Shown here: positions 48,801 through 59,429 of the stretch, in pieces | Layout of the letters: each line of letters begins with the position of its first letter | How positions within the stretch are numbered: the first letter of the stretch is position 1 | Source: Biomphalaria glabrata | Taxonomy: Eukaryota > Mollusca > Gastropoda > Planorbidae | Assembly: GCF_947242115.1 (NCBI RefSeq) | Contig: NC_074719.1 | Coordinates: forward strand, 37,538,012-37,602,011 | Direction: 5' to 3' | DNA: 64,000 nt | Program-made: the position numbers and the translations under genes | The notes under the pieces: generated by a model | Seen by the model: the letters and a program-made list of their open reading frames with translations, nothing else | Told to the model about the DNA's origin: nothing | Databases searched by the model: none

Positions 48801-51800
48801 TCTGACTAGTTTCATCTTCTTCAACAACAGGCACACTACTATAAACCTTGCGTAGTAGCGAAGCTTCTTCACCATCAGATCTGGCCTGAAAGAAAAACAA
48901 ACAACAATCACTGTTTAATCAGTGTTAAATTGATTGAAAAAAAAAATCAAACAAGAAGATAATGAAATTAAAGGCCTATGTCAATATTTAATCAAATACA
49001 TAACGCTAGTGGTAATTAAAAGCTATTTTGAACATTAATTTTAAAATCCTTGTGAAAATTACGGATATTATTAATGTGGCAAACATCTACTGGGCTGATG
49101 GTAAGCTCACTATATTTATAACTTGCAAACTTAAAAATGGGAACTCATCTTCACCCACCCAAGGGCGGTCGAGAGGCCAAGTGCGCTTGAACTTGGCTTG
49201 GCTACCTGTGAAGGGGGCTCGAGGTTCGACACCCGACTCGGGCAGAGTTGTGTTTACTGAGTGCCTAAAGGCAGCACGGAAAACCAACTCCTAGATACCC
49301 CCTCCCCCCCACTAGTCCACAAATGAGATTGGACCAAAAGCGCTCTAAGCATGCTATAAGCATGAAAGTAACGCTATATAAAAGCTATAATAATAATAAT
49401 AATAAATTTTTGCCCCACCGGGAAAATTGTGTAAAGAACTGAAATTAAGTTGAATATAACTGACACAAATAATTTCCACATTTTCTAGAAGCCTAATTCT
49501 AGATGCCAGTCACCCAATTACCTTTCCTCTTTGCTAGCTTTGGAATAGTAAGCTCTCATTCGTATGGCTGAGTAAAATGAGAAAGATTCATTTAAGTAAT
49601 TAGTTTCACTGGTTCGTAAACTGAAAGAGAAAAAGAAGGCACTATTATATTTCTACTACATTACAATAACATTGCAGAAAAGAGTGTGGGACAACATATT
49701 GCTGACTAATAATACTAAAGCCTTAGTCTATCGGACCTGTGTGATTAGCACTTTGCTATAAGGAAGTGAATCACAGAATCATGGTCAACCTACTCATGGC
49801 AGGAAAAAAAGCTGAATGTTTTCCACTTCGATGCCTAAGGCAGATCTTTAAAATAAGGTGGCAAGATAAGATAACCAATGAGGAAGTGCTACAAAGAGCA
49901 AGGTGCCAGGACTCTGTTATCAGCAGCAGACGCCTTGGCTTGGCCACGTTCGTAGAATGCCAGTAGGTCGACTTCCACAAGACATTCTGTATGGCGATCT
50001 AATAGAAGGCAGGAGAGCTGCTGGTCACCCATTTCTATGATATACGGATGTATGCAAACGCGACATGAAGCTCTTCAATCGACACTAGCTGCTGGGAAAA
50101 AGTGGCACTGGATAGATCCACATGGAGAGAGAGCATAAAGGAAGGATCTCAGAATGCAAATCCCATACACAACAGAAGCAGAAAGAAGGGTGAAAATGCA
50201 ATGGCACCTGGTGATTACATATACCCAACCTGTGACCGCAGCTGTGTATCAAGGATTGGCCTCTTTAGTCACACAAGAAGTTGCAAAGGGAAAAGATCAT
50301 CTCTCGAGACACAAAATGCCACAGACATTACAATAAAATTGTAAAAAAAAAAAGTTGAATGTAAAATAAGTAAAGTGAAGTTCCCCTTTTAGACTGTGTG
50401 GTCTATAAGGCAGATGAAGTAAAGGTGATGTGTTTCTGTGGCCTAGGTTTATGAGAGTGTCATGAGGCCAGCACAACGACCAACCGCCTTTACTTTTTCC
50501 CAAAAAATGTCAGGTATCCATTAGAGCTGGGTGGACTCAGAGACGCCCAAAGATCCCAAAATTAAAAATCCCAGTCTTCAGCAGGATTTGAACTTGAGAC
50601 CCCCAGTTTGGAAACCAAGGGCTTTATCACTCAGCCACCATGCCTCCAAATAAATGTAATACCTTGATGAAATTTTAAATTTGTTCATATGACAATTTGC
50701 AGACTGCAAATATCAAAGTGAGATTGAAATGTAATTAATGGCCAACCGAAATTCATAATTACAAAACAACTGTGCATACAATGGGAAATCAATGTGGAAG
50801 ACAAAGTGTATGATTTTAATTGTGCAATACACCTTTTATCCTCATAGTATCTTATTCTTATCTTACAAATTAAAGATGTTGATTTTCCTAGTTGATCAGG
50901 AAACTCTTTTGGTCTAATGGCACTAGGGAAGAAGGAGCACTAGTACCAGTCCAAACAGAAGGCTTTTGAAAAAGGTCAACAAACTTTTCCCCCTTTTTAG
51001 AAATATATGTCTTGAAGAAAACAGCATTTCAAGAAAACTCACTCAATAAATGTATTTATATATAGTTCAAATTTTGAACATATAACACATATAATGCATA
51101 ATGAATGTAAAGACTAAAACTTACTAGTAGTGATAATACAGCTGACCAATTTTAGAAGCTATCTCTCCAATCTGCCAACGCTTTAAACCATATTTGGAAT
51201 CCAAAATGGCCCTGTTAGAAAAATAGTAAATTTAAACTTTACTAATGTATTACTTTCTCTACAAGATTTTAAATATACATCTCCATCTCTTTTTATTATT
51301 TTCTTTTAAAAAAATTTAAAGCTGAATATTTTAAGACAGAAATATAAAAGAATGCTTGTTTTACATGTTTAGGATGTTTCTATAGGATTTTGTCCAAACC
51401 TGCAGCTGAACAGCAGAGGATGGGACAGGGAGGGTTTGAACTCAGGACTGTTTAGAGAACAGTCCAGAGCGCATACAATATGACACCATATGATAGGCAG
51501 TCATCCATTTCAATTTATTTAACTAGTACAGTCCAGAGTGCATATCATATATGACAGGCAGCCATCCATTTCAATTTATTTATATTTTTTTTATTTAAAA
51601 CAAAAAGCATTTGAATTACAGCTCAAAAATTGAACACTACTAATCAAAAGAATAAAGTATAAGGCTAAAAAGTTGGTATATTTTCTACTCATCTTCTCAC
51701 CTGTGCTGTTGCTGGAACTTCCATAACTTTGTGTAAACATCAAAAGTGCGACCAAAGTAAGACTGCCATTGCTTGTGACCATACTGTGGTAAATCTCTGA

Positions 51801-54800
51801 AACAGTTACAAAATATTAACCTTCAATATATTTCACCCCCAATCTGGCATTTTTTTAGGTACCGTACATTCATACTTTACACACAAAAAAACTCCTTCAT
51901 ATAAGTCATCTTTCTAAAAGCTAGACTTTGCATTCCATTGTCACACTTTAAAACATTTTACTAGACTCTCACATCTGCTTCGTACTGTGTCACATCTAGT
52001 ATTTCACCTAGTTGATAGGGTTACCTGTCACTGGCACACACAAAAAAAAGGGGGGGGGGGGCAAAGTCTTACTATGGAAGGAAAAAAACAAACTTTAAAA
52101 TCAATTGATGAATGTACATTATTAGACTTAATATAACATGTAATAGAAGTACTGTAGAATTATTGTTTGAAACTGTTTGAGGGAGGAAAAAAAATATGAT
52201 AAAACAAAGGTTCAGCTGAGGACCTGAACCACAGACCTTGACTTGGTAATAATGCTTAGAAATGACAAGTCAGAGATCTGTGGTTGGAGTCGTTGTTGGA
52301 GCCCATGTTTTATCAAATTTTATTTACCTTTTCTCTCTGTAACCATTGTGCTCTAATGCTGCTATGTTGCATGTAATGTTTATTTCTCAATTATTTTCTC
52401 ACCAATGACCTAAATTCTGCTAAGTCACTGGTTTTACTGGCTAGCTCAGGCAACCCATTCCATGCTCTTACAGCATTAGGGAAGAAGGAGCATTTGTACA
52501 AATTTGTCCTAGCATATGGAACGAGGAATGTGCCTTTATCTTTGTGCCTTTCTGAGTATTTATTAAATTTTGTTTTTGTATTTGAAGATTATGGTTCAGT
52601 GTTTTATGTATAATTGCTACTTTACTTTTGAGTCTTCCATCCTGAAGGATTTCTAAATGTAGTGATTTTACTAAAGGTGTTACTCTAGTCAAATGTGAAT
52701 ATTCTTTTGTCATGAATCTCTTTTTTGTGTCTGTTCCAGTTTTTTAAATGTTTTCTTGAGTTGGGGGGTCCCAAAAAGAGGCTGCATATTCTATTATTGG
52801 CCTAACCAAGGTTAAATAACTCTTTAGTTTTATGTTCTTCTTTGATTTGTAGAAAAATCTTTTAATAAACCCTAATGCTTTGTTTAATTTTTTTATAGCT
52901 TCATCAATATGGGAATTCCATGACAGTTTTTCATTTATTACAGCTAAGTATTTTGCATTTTTATACAGACGGATCGGCTTTCAAAGCTACCATCAATGCT
53001 GGTCTTGGTGCCTTCCTGGTCTTCCCTAAAAATAAACACTTTGAGATAAGCGCACCCTGTGGTGATTACTGCTCAAACTTCCAAGCCAAAATTGAGGCAA
53101 TTACCATAGCACTCCAGACAGTGGAAAACAAATTATATGAAGGAGTGCAACCACCATCAGATATTGTTGTCTTTACAGACTCCCAATCTACTCTGCAAGC
53201 ACTTAACAGCAGCACCTCAAACAGCCCAAGAGAGTTGACAACACTCATTGTGATAATCCACCAGATGATATCAAAATTAAATATCAATATTACACTACAG
53301 TGGATCCCTGGACACATTGGCATCATGGGAAATGAAAAGGCAGATAAGCTATCAAAGGCAGGTTCATCTATGGAACAACCAGATAGACCTGTTAACTACC
53401 TCACCCTAAGGTCAATGTTAGTCAACAATCACAAAGAGGAGTGGCTCAACCAATGGGCATCAGGAAACACAGGCAGAGCCAAGTACAGAGAAATGACTAC
53501 GCCTAACAAACTGGACAGTATTAACTTCCTCCCCCGCAAAGAACAATCTACAATCTTCCAACTAAGAACAGGACACACACCACAATTAAATTACCACCTG
53601 AACAAAATAAACTCCACACAACTACCCCTTTGCAGACATTGCGCCCACCCCTTTGAAACCGTAAACCATATCCTCTTTGAATGCCCCTCCCTAATCCACC
53701 TTAGGCAGACCCTACTTCCACTACAGCCCAACATAACCAACACCCTGTACGGCAGTGCTGAACAACTGAAGAAAACAGCACACTTTTTTTCCTTGGCACA
53801 ATCTGCAAAAGAGATCACAGCTCAGCAGCAATAAAGCTGGCTAGAAGAAGAAGAAGAATAGATATGCTTGCCATTTCTTATATTATATTAAACAACTAGT
53901 TCAATAACATGTTTCAAATGAAAGTTTATTGTTATTAAAATATGTGAACACAAAGCTGCATATTATATACTCATAAGCTAAGATCTAAATCTATATCTAT
54001 TTCAAAATGCATAACTGCAGAAATAAATCAATGTCAGCTGAAATTTAGCCAGAGAAATGCTCTACAATAATGGAGAGTCAAACAATTAAATAATACACAG
54101 GGAAATCGAACCATTATTTAGGTCTAATAAAATTTTTTTATAACCTTCTACTCCACGTGGGAAAGTGTAATTTTGTTTCCCGTCGCCATTTTTATTGGTC
54201 AATCGAAAACTATAACTCTTTTACAAAGAAGTATTCAATTAATAGGTTTATGTTGTGCGCCTTTGAGGTGTGTCCAAAAATGTCAGAAAAAAGTCTAAAC
54301 ATTTTTTTTGACCTAAAAAAAAAGGGGTGTGTCATGGATATTGTAACATCGCTACTAGATATAGGTCTAGATTCTGTCTAGACTCTTGATCTTCTTATCT
54401 TATATAATATAGATAGTCGTTACTTCAAAAAAAAAGAAGATTACATCCTGCACATCATGCATTCATTTAGTGATTTAGTCCCATGCATAGTCCTAGTCAC
54501 TTCTTTAATCTTACTTCTATTACTAATACTACTAATTCTAGTCTAAAATGTAAAGACAGTAATTGAGTAAAGACTAGTAAAGAGTAAAGTAAAGACTTAA
54601 GTTAAAGTAAAGACTTACTGAGTTACTCACTGACTGAGACACTGAGTCATAGAGACTACTAGATCTAGATTAACTAAACTTAAAGTTAAAGTACAAACTA
54701 AACTAAAGTAAGAAGTAACAAAGATTTTTAGATATCATTATCTAGATTTTTTTTTCCATTTTATGCAAAAATGTATTGATTAAATATTTTAAATTGTTAT

Positions 54801-54915
54801 GTATTACTTAATACCTTAAGCCATTGAAAAGTTGTTTTGATTTTTCCAGGTGATGACAGAACTCATTTACAATTTTCTTTTCATTTTCATCCAAATTCTG
54901 AACCTCGGAAGCCAT
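39843..54915 (-). CDS. SCAI: Protein SCAI (suppressor of cancer cell invasion), 15 coding exons, complete
   Basis: Coding exons (minus): 54915-54815, 51796-51701, 51211-51125, 49620-49522, 48885-48789, 48380-48282, 46131-45979, 45030-44908, 44296-44116, 43579-43483, 43154-43073, 42570-42498, 41508-41335, 40883-40783, 39995-39843; all GT-AG and in phase, 571 aa (human protein about 600). Recognised from near-identical blocks: KSKQLFNGLRDLPQYG, RTFDVYTKLWKFQQQHR, YGLKRWQIGEIASKIGQLYY, VKFSELTLDMFRMLQ-LEREP, NPHKYLLYKPTYGQL, CLHPGDLYPYTRKPLF, NLFGQPLVCLLSP and QFLGDDFLRLLLLRFVFC. The start has a good context (A at -3, G at +4). In vertebrates SCAI is nuclear, binds MRTF-A to repress SRF targets, and works with 53BP1 in break repair; conservation across the whole length suggests a related role here. 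The N-terminal basic extension of the human protein is absent. Large introns hold many TEs. Confidence 0.95.
40120..40215 (+). mobile_element. SINE A fragment in SCAI intron 14
   Basis: TGGGGTTTGAATCCTGATGT (B box) with TAGACTGGAAATTTTAAACT and GTGTCTGATGAC; head and tail are worn or missing. Confidence 0.55.
40235..40660 (-). mobile_element. SINE C interrupted by SINE A, SCAI intron 14
   Basis: Outer pieces are family C on the minus strand (CATGCTTATAGCATGCTCAG at 40271; GGTTGGAACTCAAGCCCCCT and GATAGATAGCCAAGAGG at the right). Between them, about 40346-40509, lies family A on the minus strand with GATTCGAACCCAAGACC and TATCACTCAGCCACCA. A SINE inserted in a SINE. Confidence 0.7.
43281..43370 (+). 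mobile_element. tRNA-like SINE head, SCAI intron 10
   Basis: GGCACATTGGCTGAGTGGTA (A box) and CCCACGTTCAAATCCTGC (B box) with no recognisable body; a truncated family A head. Confidence 0.6.
43630..43895 (+). mobile_element. tRNA-derived SINE, family A, near full length
   Basis: GAGCATGGTGGCTGAATGGT head, GGGTTCAAATCTCGATGAAG B box, body with GATGGGTACCTAACATTAGT and 3' part CAGATGACCTTAACATCATC, GATTGCAAGGTTCGAAAG. Inside SCAI intron 9. Confidence 0.85.
44580..44830 (+). mobile_element. tRNA-derived SINE, family A, worn
   Basis: TGTGTGGTGGCTGACGTGTA head and the family body (TAATGGGTATCTAACATTAG, GCTGGCCATATGTCACCCTC, GACCTTAACATTAAAGATC). SCAI intron 8. Confidence 0.75.
45145..45430 (+). 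repeat. Dispersed repeat R1, partial copy, SCAI intron 7
   Basis: CCCTTTTTATATCAAACAAA, GATTCATGTTTTGTTAGG, CAACTTGATCCAAGAATGTG and GAGAGAGTTGATAAAAGCTT follow the R1 body; part of the body appears twice. Confidence 0.6.
45585..45690 (-). mobile_element. LINE 3' end, 5'-truncated, SCAI intron 7
   Basis: Reverse complement of the last 105 or so bases of the LINE at 52.95-53.86 kb, with about three mismatches, ending in the same TAGAAGAAGAAGAAG tail. It therefore belongs to the same recently active family, on the opposite strand. Confidence 0.9.
46709..47887. mobile_element. hAT element, CAGTGATGCCCAAAC family, nested
   Basis: Inverted ends CAGTGATGCCCAAACTACGG and CGTTGGGCATCACTG, with GGCCCGCGGGCC/GGCCCGCAGGCC just inside. 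Exact target duplication ATGTACTG at 46701-46708 and 47888-47895. The interior is a worn transposase region with many stops and a SINE A copy at 47521. The inserted element is younger than the MITE around it. Confidence 0.92.
47521..47800 (+). mobile_element. tRNA-derived SINE, family A, third nesting level
   Basis: GAGGCGCGGTGGCTGAGCGG head, TCCCAGTAAGAATCCTGGTG B-box region, body TTTCGGGATCTTTTTGCGCC and GGCAGTTGGTCGTGTGCTGG, 3' part GACCTTAACATCATTTGCCC. Lies inside the hAT that lies inside the MITE. Confidence 0.9.
49155..49412 (+). mobile_element. tRNA-derived SINE, family C
   Basis: Head GCGGTCGAGAGGCCAAGTGC and GAGGTTCGACACCCGACTC (B box), body TTTACTGAGTGCCTAAAGGC, GATACCCCCTCCCCCC, TGGACCAAAAGCGCTCTAAG, CATGCTATAAGCATGAAAGT and an (ATA)n tail. 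Inverted copies at 27.95 and 40.24 kb. SCAI intron 4. Confidence 0.8.
49690..50345 (+). mobile_element. LINE polymerase tail with zinc finger, SCAI intron 3
   Basis: Across frames: LVYRTCVIS-LLYGSE, then WLGHVRRMPVGRLPQDILYG, DVCKRDMKLFN, and at 50218-50290 a C2H2-like PTCDRSCVSRIGLFSHTRSC. This is the classic C-terminal order of the same LINE class as 13.1 kb, here including the finger. Many frame breaks; 5'-truncated. Confidence 0.8.
50380..50648 (-). mobile_element. tRNA-derived SINE, family A
   Basis: Inverted family A: GGCCAGCACAACGACCAACC, AATGTCAGGTATCCATTAGA, CAGGATTTGAACTTGAGACC (B box) and TTATCACTCAGCCACCATGC (A box), directly after the LINE tail. SCAI intron 3. Confidence 0.88.
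51360..51510 (-). mobile_element. tRNA-derived SINE, family B, worn
   Basis: TTTACATGTTTAGGATGTTT tail, GGGTTTGAACTCAGGACTG B-box region and GGCAGTCATCCATTTC end. A short direct duplicate of the outer end (AGGCAGCCATCCATTTC) follows at about 51530-51575. SCAI intron 2. Confidence 0.7.
52250..52945 (-). mobile_element. LINE polymerase C-terminal region, SCAI intron 1
   Basis: Minus-strand translation: KLSWNSHIDEAIKKLNKALG, FIKRFFYKSKKNIKLKSYL, TLVRPIIEYAASFWDP, a broken join, TKEYSHLTRVTPLVKSL, LQDGRLKSKVAIIHKTLN and then TNLYK-SFFPNAV-AWN-LP. This is the region after the reverse-transcriptase core in CR1/Jockey-like LINEs. About two frame breaks; the tail matches 25.25 kb. Confidence 0.85.
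52950..53862 (+). mobile_element. I/Jockey-type LINE 3' part: RNase H and zinc motif, uninterrupted
   Basis: An open frame (52920-53834; about 290 codons are element) with an apparently complete RNase H1 domain: Asp17 in YTDGS, Glu59 in AKIEA, Asp87 in FTDSQS and Asp142 in NEKADKLS, then a CRHCAHPFETVNHILFEC motif, stop at 53832 and an AGAAGAAGAAGAA tail. In LINEs this RNase H removes the RNA template during target-primed reverse transcription. The reverse transcriptase and endonuclease are missing (5' truncation). Lack of stops and the near-identical tail at 45.6 kb indicate recent activity. Not a host RNase H. Confidence 0.9.
54548..54715. repeat. Cryptic (AGTAAAG)-like simple repeat
   Basis: Irregular recurrence of AGTAAAG, AAAGTAAAG, TTAAAG and ACTGAG words just inside SCAI intron 1, near exon 1. 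Confidence 0.6.
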
Positions 54916-55760
54916 GTTTGTTTTAGTTACATGATACTCTCTAAATTGTGCTATAGATAACTAACGACTAAAACTAATAGGAATAAAAGAATTTAAGAAA
55001 ATCATAGATTTTTTTAGCTTTATCATTTATGTTTATTTTAAAATGGTTACTTTATTTAGAATCTATAATGAAATGTGCTTAAAACTGCAATATAAAATAA
55101 AAATACTAGCTAATGTAGTAATAGCGATTATAAATCTACCAGAAACCAGGAAAAAATGTAGGTTAGGCCTTAACTAGATAGATCTAGATCTTGATCACTG
55201 TAAATTTAAAATGTATAAAGACAAGAGTGTATTTTTTAACATGCAAAATTTACAATAACAATTATTTTTTCTCTGTATTCTGCATATTTTTCTATAAAGT
55301 AGATCTAGTCTAGTTTTAGATCCATTTTAGACTATAAATATATATATATTCTTAGCTTTTGCTTAAGCCTAAATCTGGCTTATTATGAATGCCTTCAAGT
55401 GTCAACAAATCCACATGCTTTCTAAGAAAAAGTGTTTTCTGCGAATATTATTATTATTATTCTTTAATTACACTAGCATCTGCTTAACTAATTACTTATG
55501 AAGACTTTACATAGATCTAGATGTTTAATTTTATATAAATCTCCATGCTTCAATTAACTTCATGCTTCAGTGATTGTGATTTGTAGCTAAAAGCGGAAAT
55601 TACCGATTTGTAATACTAATATTACCAAAATTTGGTCCAAATTAATATCATCATCATCTTCCATGATCTGAGCCATTCTCATTCATGATGATCATCATCA
55701 TGATCATGTTCTTAAATGTTTGTTTCTATTATTTTTATGATTTAATTTATAGATCTAGAT

Positions 55761-57597
55761 CAGGGGTTATCAACCTGTGGGAGCGATATACCTTTACTGC
55801 CTTTAGGGCAGTTTAGGGGTCGATTGACAATTTGCCAAGAGTGCAGGAGTCCCTTAATTTAAGAACATTGACGGGTCATTGAAAATATGAATTGTTTTTA
55901 ATTGTCTATACTAACGTGTAAAATATGATGTTGAACTTGAACAAACTAAACTTTTTTCATTGGAATTTGTTTTTTTGGCCTTCTTAGATTTTTTAGACAA
56001 CTGAGACAGAATGATCTCAAACATTTGAATTGAAGCAGAATAACTATCTATTTTTAACAGTTTTAATGTAATGTTTAAATTTAAAGTTTAAACTAATGCA
56101 TACCCCTACACTATTTTTGAATCATAAATCATAGAGATTCTATCGAGATCTAGATATTTTTTCAATGCTGACATAACGAAATAAAAAAGTAATTTTGTTT
56201 AACTTACTTTAATGATACATGTTATTGAAGGTAATATTTTCATTATGGGAACACCCCATGACAATGGTTCTCGCACTAAAACGTTAAGAAAAGAAAATAT
56301 AATGTCGATCTGGTTTTACTTCAAAAGATTAAGCAGAAGTTGAAAATTCCCTGTGCATTATTTGTAACGAACTTCTATTAGCTGAGTCTATGTAGCCCAA
56401 ATAAATGAAATGTCATTTTGATACTCAACATTCCAAACTTTGACCACAAGACACCCATTACTTGAAGGTAAAGATAGGTATTTAAAAAGATAGTGATTTT
56501 AAAGGCAAGTTTTTCTTTTGCAAAGCATTGGAAAAGGATTACGAAAAACATGAGATTTTTTATTAAAGTAAAAATTCTTTTTGAAAAAAAAAATGGTTTT
56601 CAACACTTATGATGCTTCAGAATATTGGTCTTGATTTCAAAGTTTTGTAAAGAATGAGTCATCAAAGTCATCGGAACTCTGTGTCATTCATCGATGAATA
56701 TTAGTAACAAAGACACTGCCATTTAATAAGAATTAAAAGTAATTAATAGCATTTATAACTGCATGGATCAATTGTAGTATGGCTCAATTTGTCAAAAACA
56801 ATCTGATTCTTCCAAATGCAAAAAAAAATTTAAGAAAATCTGACACCCCGTTTGCACTTGCCAGAAGTCCGTTCTCAGCTAAACTTAAATATGTTCCAGA
56901 AACAGAGTTTATTGAACTCATTAATAGCGATGTAGCCAAAAAAGATTTTTCTTCAATGTCTGTTACACAAATCTGGATCAAATGTTGTCAGTCATATCCT
57001 TATTTACCTGTATCGCGATTTTTCTCCATTTAAAATAATTATTTTCGCGAAACATGGTTTTCCAGCATTTTATTCATTTAAAGTCTAAATGTAGAAGTAG
57101 ACTTGATGCAGAAGATGACAGTAGTCGTGATCTTTCAAAGACTGTCCAGAGAATCCCTAATCTGGTAAAACAGAAACAAACTCAGACAGTCACAACAATA
57201 TTGTAGCAATGTAGCTTACTATTGTCCCGATCACTGCCCGTGCTGTCATGCTATTCAAATTTTTCATCTAAGTCTGTAACATGGATATGGTGACTTAGAA
57301 ATAAAAAAGTAAATAGATGCACGTCTGAAAGATTAAAAATGTATTTCTTTGTAATGTAATGCTAAAAAGAAATATATATCTATTTGAAGAATATTATGCC
57401 ATACTATTTCGTGATTAAATATTAAACTTTGGCAGTGTGTATCATATACTTTTTGGAGATTTTCATTCAATAACATAAAAGGAACCGTTATTTATTCTTA
57501 TGAACGAAAATAGTTTTGCTGTTTTTGGGTGTGGGGTCGCCGCATAGTGGAAAATTGTAAAAAGGTGTCGCCGAGCTATAAAGGTTGAGAACCGATA
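55761..57597 (+). mobile_element. hAT element (ZBED5/FAM200-like), broken
   Basis: Ends CAGGGGTTATCAACC and GGTTGAGAACCGATA are imperfect inverted repeats; exact 8-bp duplication ATCTAGAT at 55753-55760 and 57598-57605. The plus strand keeps a worn BED-type zinc finger (CIICNELLL...H...H at about 56350-56450) and a C-terminal transposase part around 56779-57180 (EFIELINSDVAKKDF). Many frame breaks. It lies between SCAI and FPGS, about 0.85 kb from the SCAI start codon. Confidence 0.9.
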
Positions 57598-57605
57598 ATC
57601 TAGAT

Positions 57606-58034
57606 ATTAATTTATTATAGTTCTAAGCCTCTATATATAGAGAGTCTACATTATATTATATATATATAGATATCTAGTTGATTAATAATAATATTATGAA
57701 TAACTTACTAATCATATGTAGATTATTGTTAATATCATAACATTTAGTTCGAATTCTAATAACACAAACATTTTTTTAAAATGTAAATATTATTATTATT
57801 ATAGATCTAATATGTCATGTGTAGACTGTAGAGCTAGGCCTAATCCTCCTTATTCTCTACCAGTAAATAAAGTCATTTGGATTCTCATTAGCTTTTTCCA
57901 CTTTCAGTAAATGATTATAAATGATTTTGTCCTGTCCACTTTTAGCGTCAGTATTTACACCCCTATCAGTGATATTATCAGGTTTTAGTTTACGGTATTA
58001 AAAATAAAAAAATTTTAAATAGATGTTATAATCC
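57606..58034. other. AT-rich intergenic stretch
   Basis: TATA and ATT-rich; contains AGATCTA words. No frame or repeat family recognised. Confidence 0.5.
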
Positions 58035-58250
58035 CCCCTTAGAAATATTCTTTTAGTCTTGATCCAGCACCTAGACAACACAAAAAATCTGACCAGTGGT
58101 TAATATGGCTGCTTAGAGATGTAAATACATACTTTCAAAATGGATCATGCCATCTGGGAAATGTACTAAACTTTAAACCTATAGTAAGATACATTATATA
58201 TAAGTATACCCCTAAGAAATATTCTTTTAGTTTTTATCTAGCATCTAGAC
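58035..58250 (+). repeat. 174-bp direct duplication upstream of FPGS (left copy and start of right copy)
   Basis: AGAAATATTCTTTTAGT at 58041 recurs at 58215. The left copy runs through CCAGTGGTTAATATGGCTGC, GGATCATGCCATCT and GTACTAAACTTTAAA. The right copy continues at 61086-61215 with the same words, because a hAT was inserted into it. Confidence 0.8.
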
Positions 58251-58418
58251 CAGTGGTCTTCAACCTTTTTTGGCCTACCGCCCCCTTTTCGAATTTTTTC
58301 TTTAAAAAAAATCCGCCAGCGCCCCCCTCTATGAAAAATAGTTATAAAGAAGCGTGAGAAGGCCAATTTGAACAAAACTTCATCTATCTATTAATTTTTA
58401 TGCTGTCAATAACACTTA

Positions 58419-58790
58419 TCCCGCTTGGGAGATGACCGCATGCCAAAGGCGATTGTTGTGAACTCCTTGGCCTATGACTGACGAGCTTTGAGGAGGACTG
58501 AGTTACAGAGGTGCCCCCCTCTCCCGTGAGCGCTGTAAAGATTTATTCAGGCGCCATTTCGCTATCACTGGCATAGAGGAAAGTACCTGGCAGCATTCTC
58601 TGGCAGCAAAAACATACAAAAACTGCGGGACAAACATTTGATACTCAAGGAAAAGCCAGCATACAACGGCTTTGTCTGCATAAAATTCGGGAAAATATGT
58701 AGGTCGCAGTTGGGTTTGCGTAATTATGTGAAACACTGGACTCAGCCGTAATCTTCGGAATTAATCGCGAAAACAGCCAATATTAACAAT
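58419..58790 (+). mobile_element. LINE tail fragment (zinc-knuckle-tail family)
   Basis: GCTTGGGAGATGACCGCATG, then GAGGTGCCCCCCTCTCCCGT, GCGCCATTTCGCTATCACTG and GGTCGCAGTTGGGTTTGCG match the order in 22873-23215 and 1906-2300. Broken. Confidence 0.65.
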
Positions 58791-59244
58791 ATGCAAGAAT
58801 TATGTCAAATAATTTGCAGTGATTACACACAAAAATTAATTGTAAAGACTTTCTTTCAAATCCTAAGAATAGTCTCCATTTAAATTTTTGAATATTAGGG
58901 CCTACTGTTTTTAGGTTTAATTGTAAATTTAGTTTTATTTTTTAATATAAATATTATTATTGCTTAATTCACTACAAAATGAAATTAAGCTAATGATAAC
59001 CTTGTGCCTCCTGCAGTCTGACAATATTAGAAATTTCCAGCTTTAAGTTAGCCAAGGCAAGGCAAAGGTCTCCTCTAGTCGCTACATCCAGTCTATTTCT
59101 TTGCTTATTCATTAAGCTTGTTACGCATTAAATCTAGGTTAACCATGTATGTTTACTGAAAAGCTAAAACATAATTCCAATTTCGACCAAAGTTTTGGAA
59201 TTTTACTGAAACATTTAAATGCAGACACATCTCTGTTGTGCCTC

Positions 59245-59429
59245 TAGGGGCGTAGCTAGGAATTTCCATCGTTTGGGGGCCAGGGGGCTTGACATCTTTG
59301 GGAGTCGCTGCATTTTGCGTAATATTTAATTTAATTAATTAAAAAAGCACTAATTTGGGCTCCCCCTTAAATAGGGGGCCCGGGGGATTTTCAAATTTCC
59401 CACCTCCCCCCAACATAGCTACGCCACTG
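59245..59429. mobile_element. 185-bp hAT-type MITE, GGGGCGTAGCTAGG family
   Basis: Ends AGGGGCGTAGCTAGGAATTT and CATAGCTACGCCACTG; inner GGGGGCCAGGGGGCTTGACA mirrors the ends of the 2.8-kb hAT at 15639. Exact target duplication TGTGCCTC at 59237-59244 and 59430-59437. Nested inside the hAT at 58251. Confidence 0.92.

Noticed and set aside
52920-53834. 304-codon RNase H protein as a host gene
   Set aside because: Order of RNase H then CCHC-like motif, the simple-repeat tail and a second truncated copy show a LINE. The first ten codons belong to the flanking LINE.
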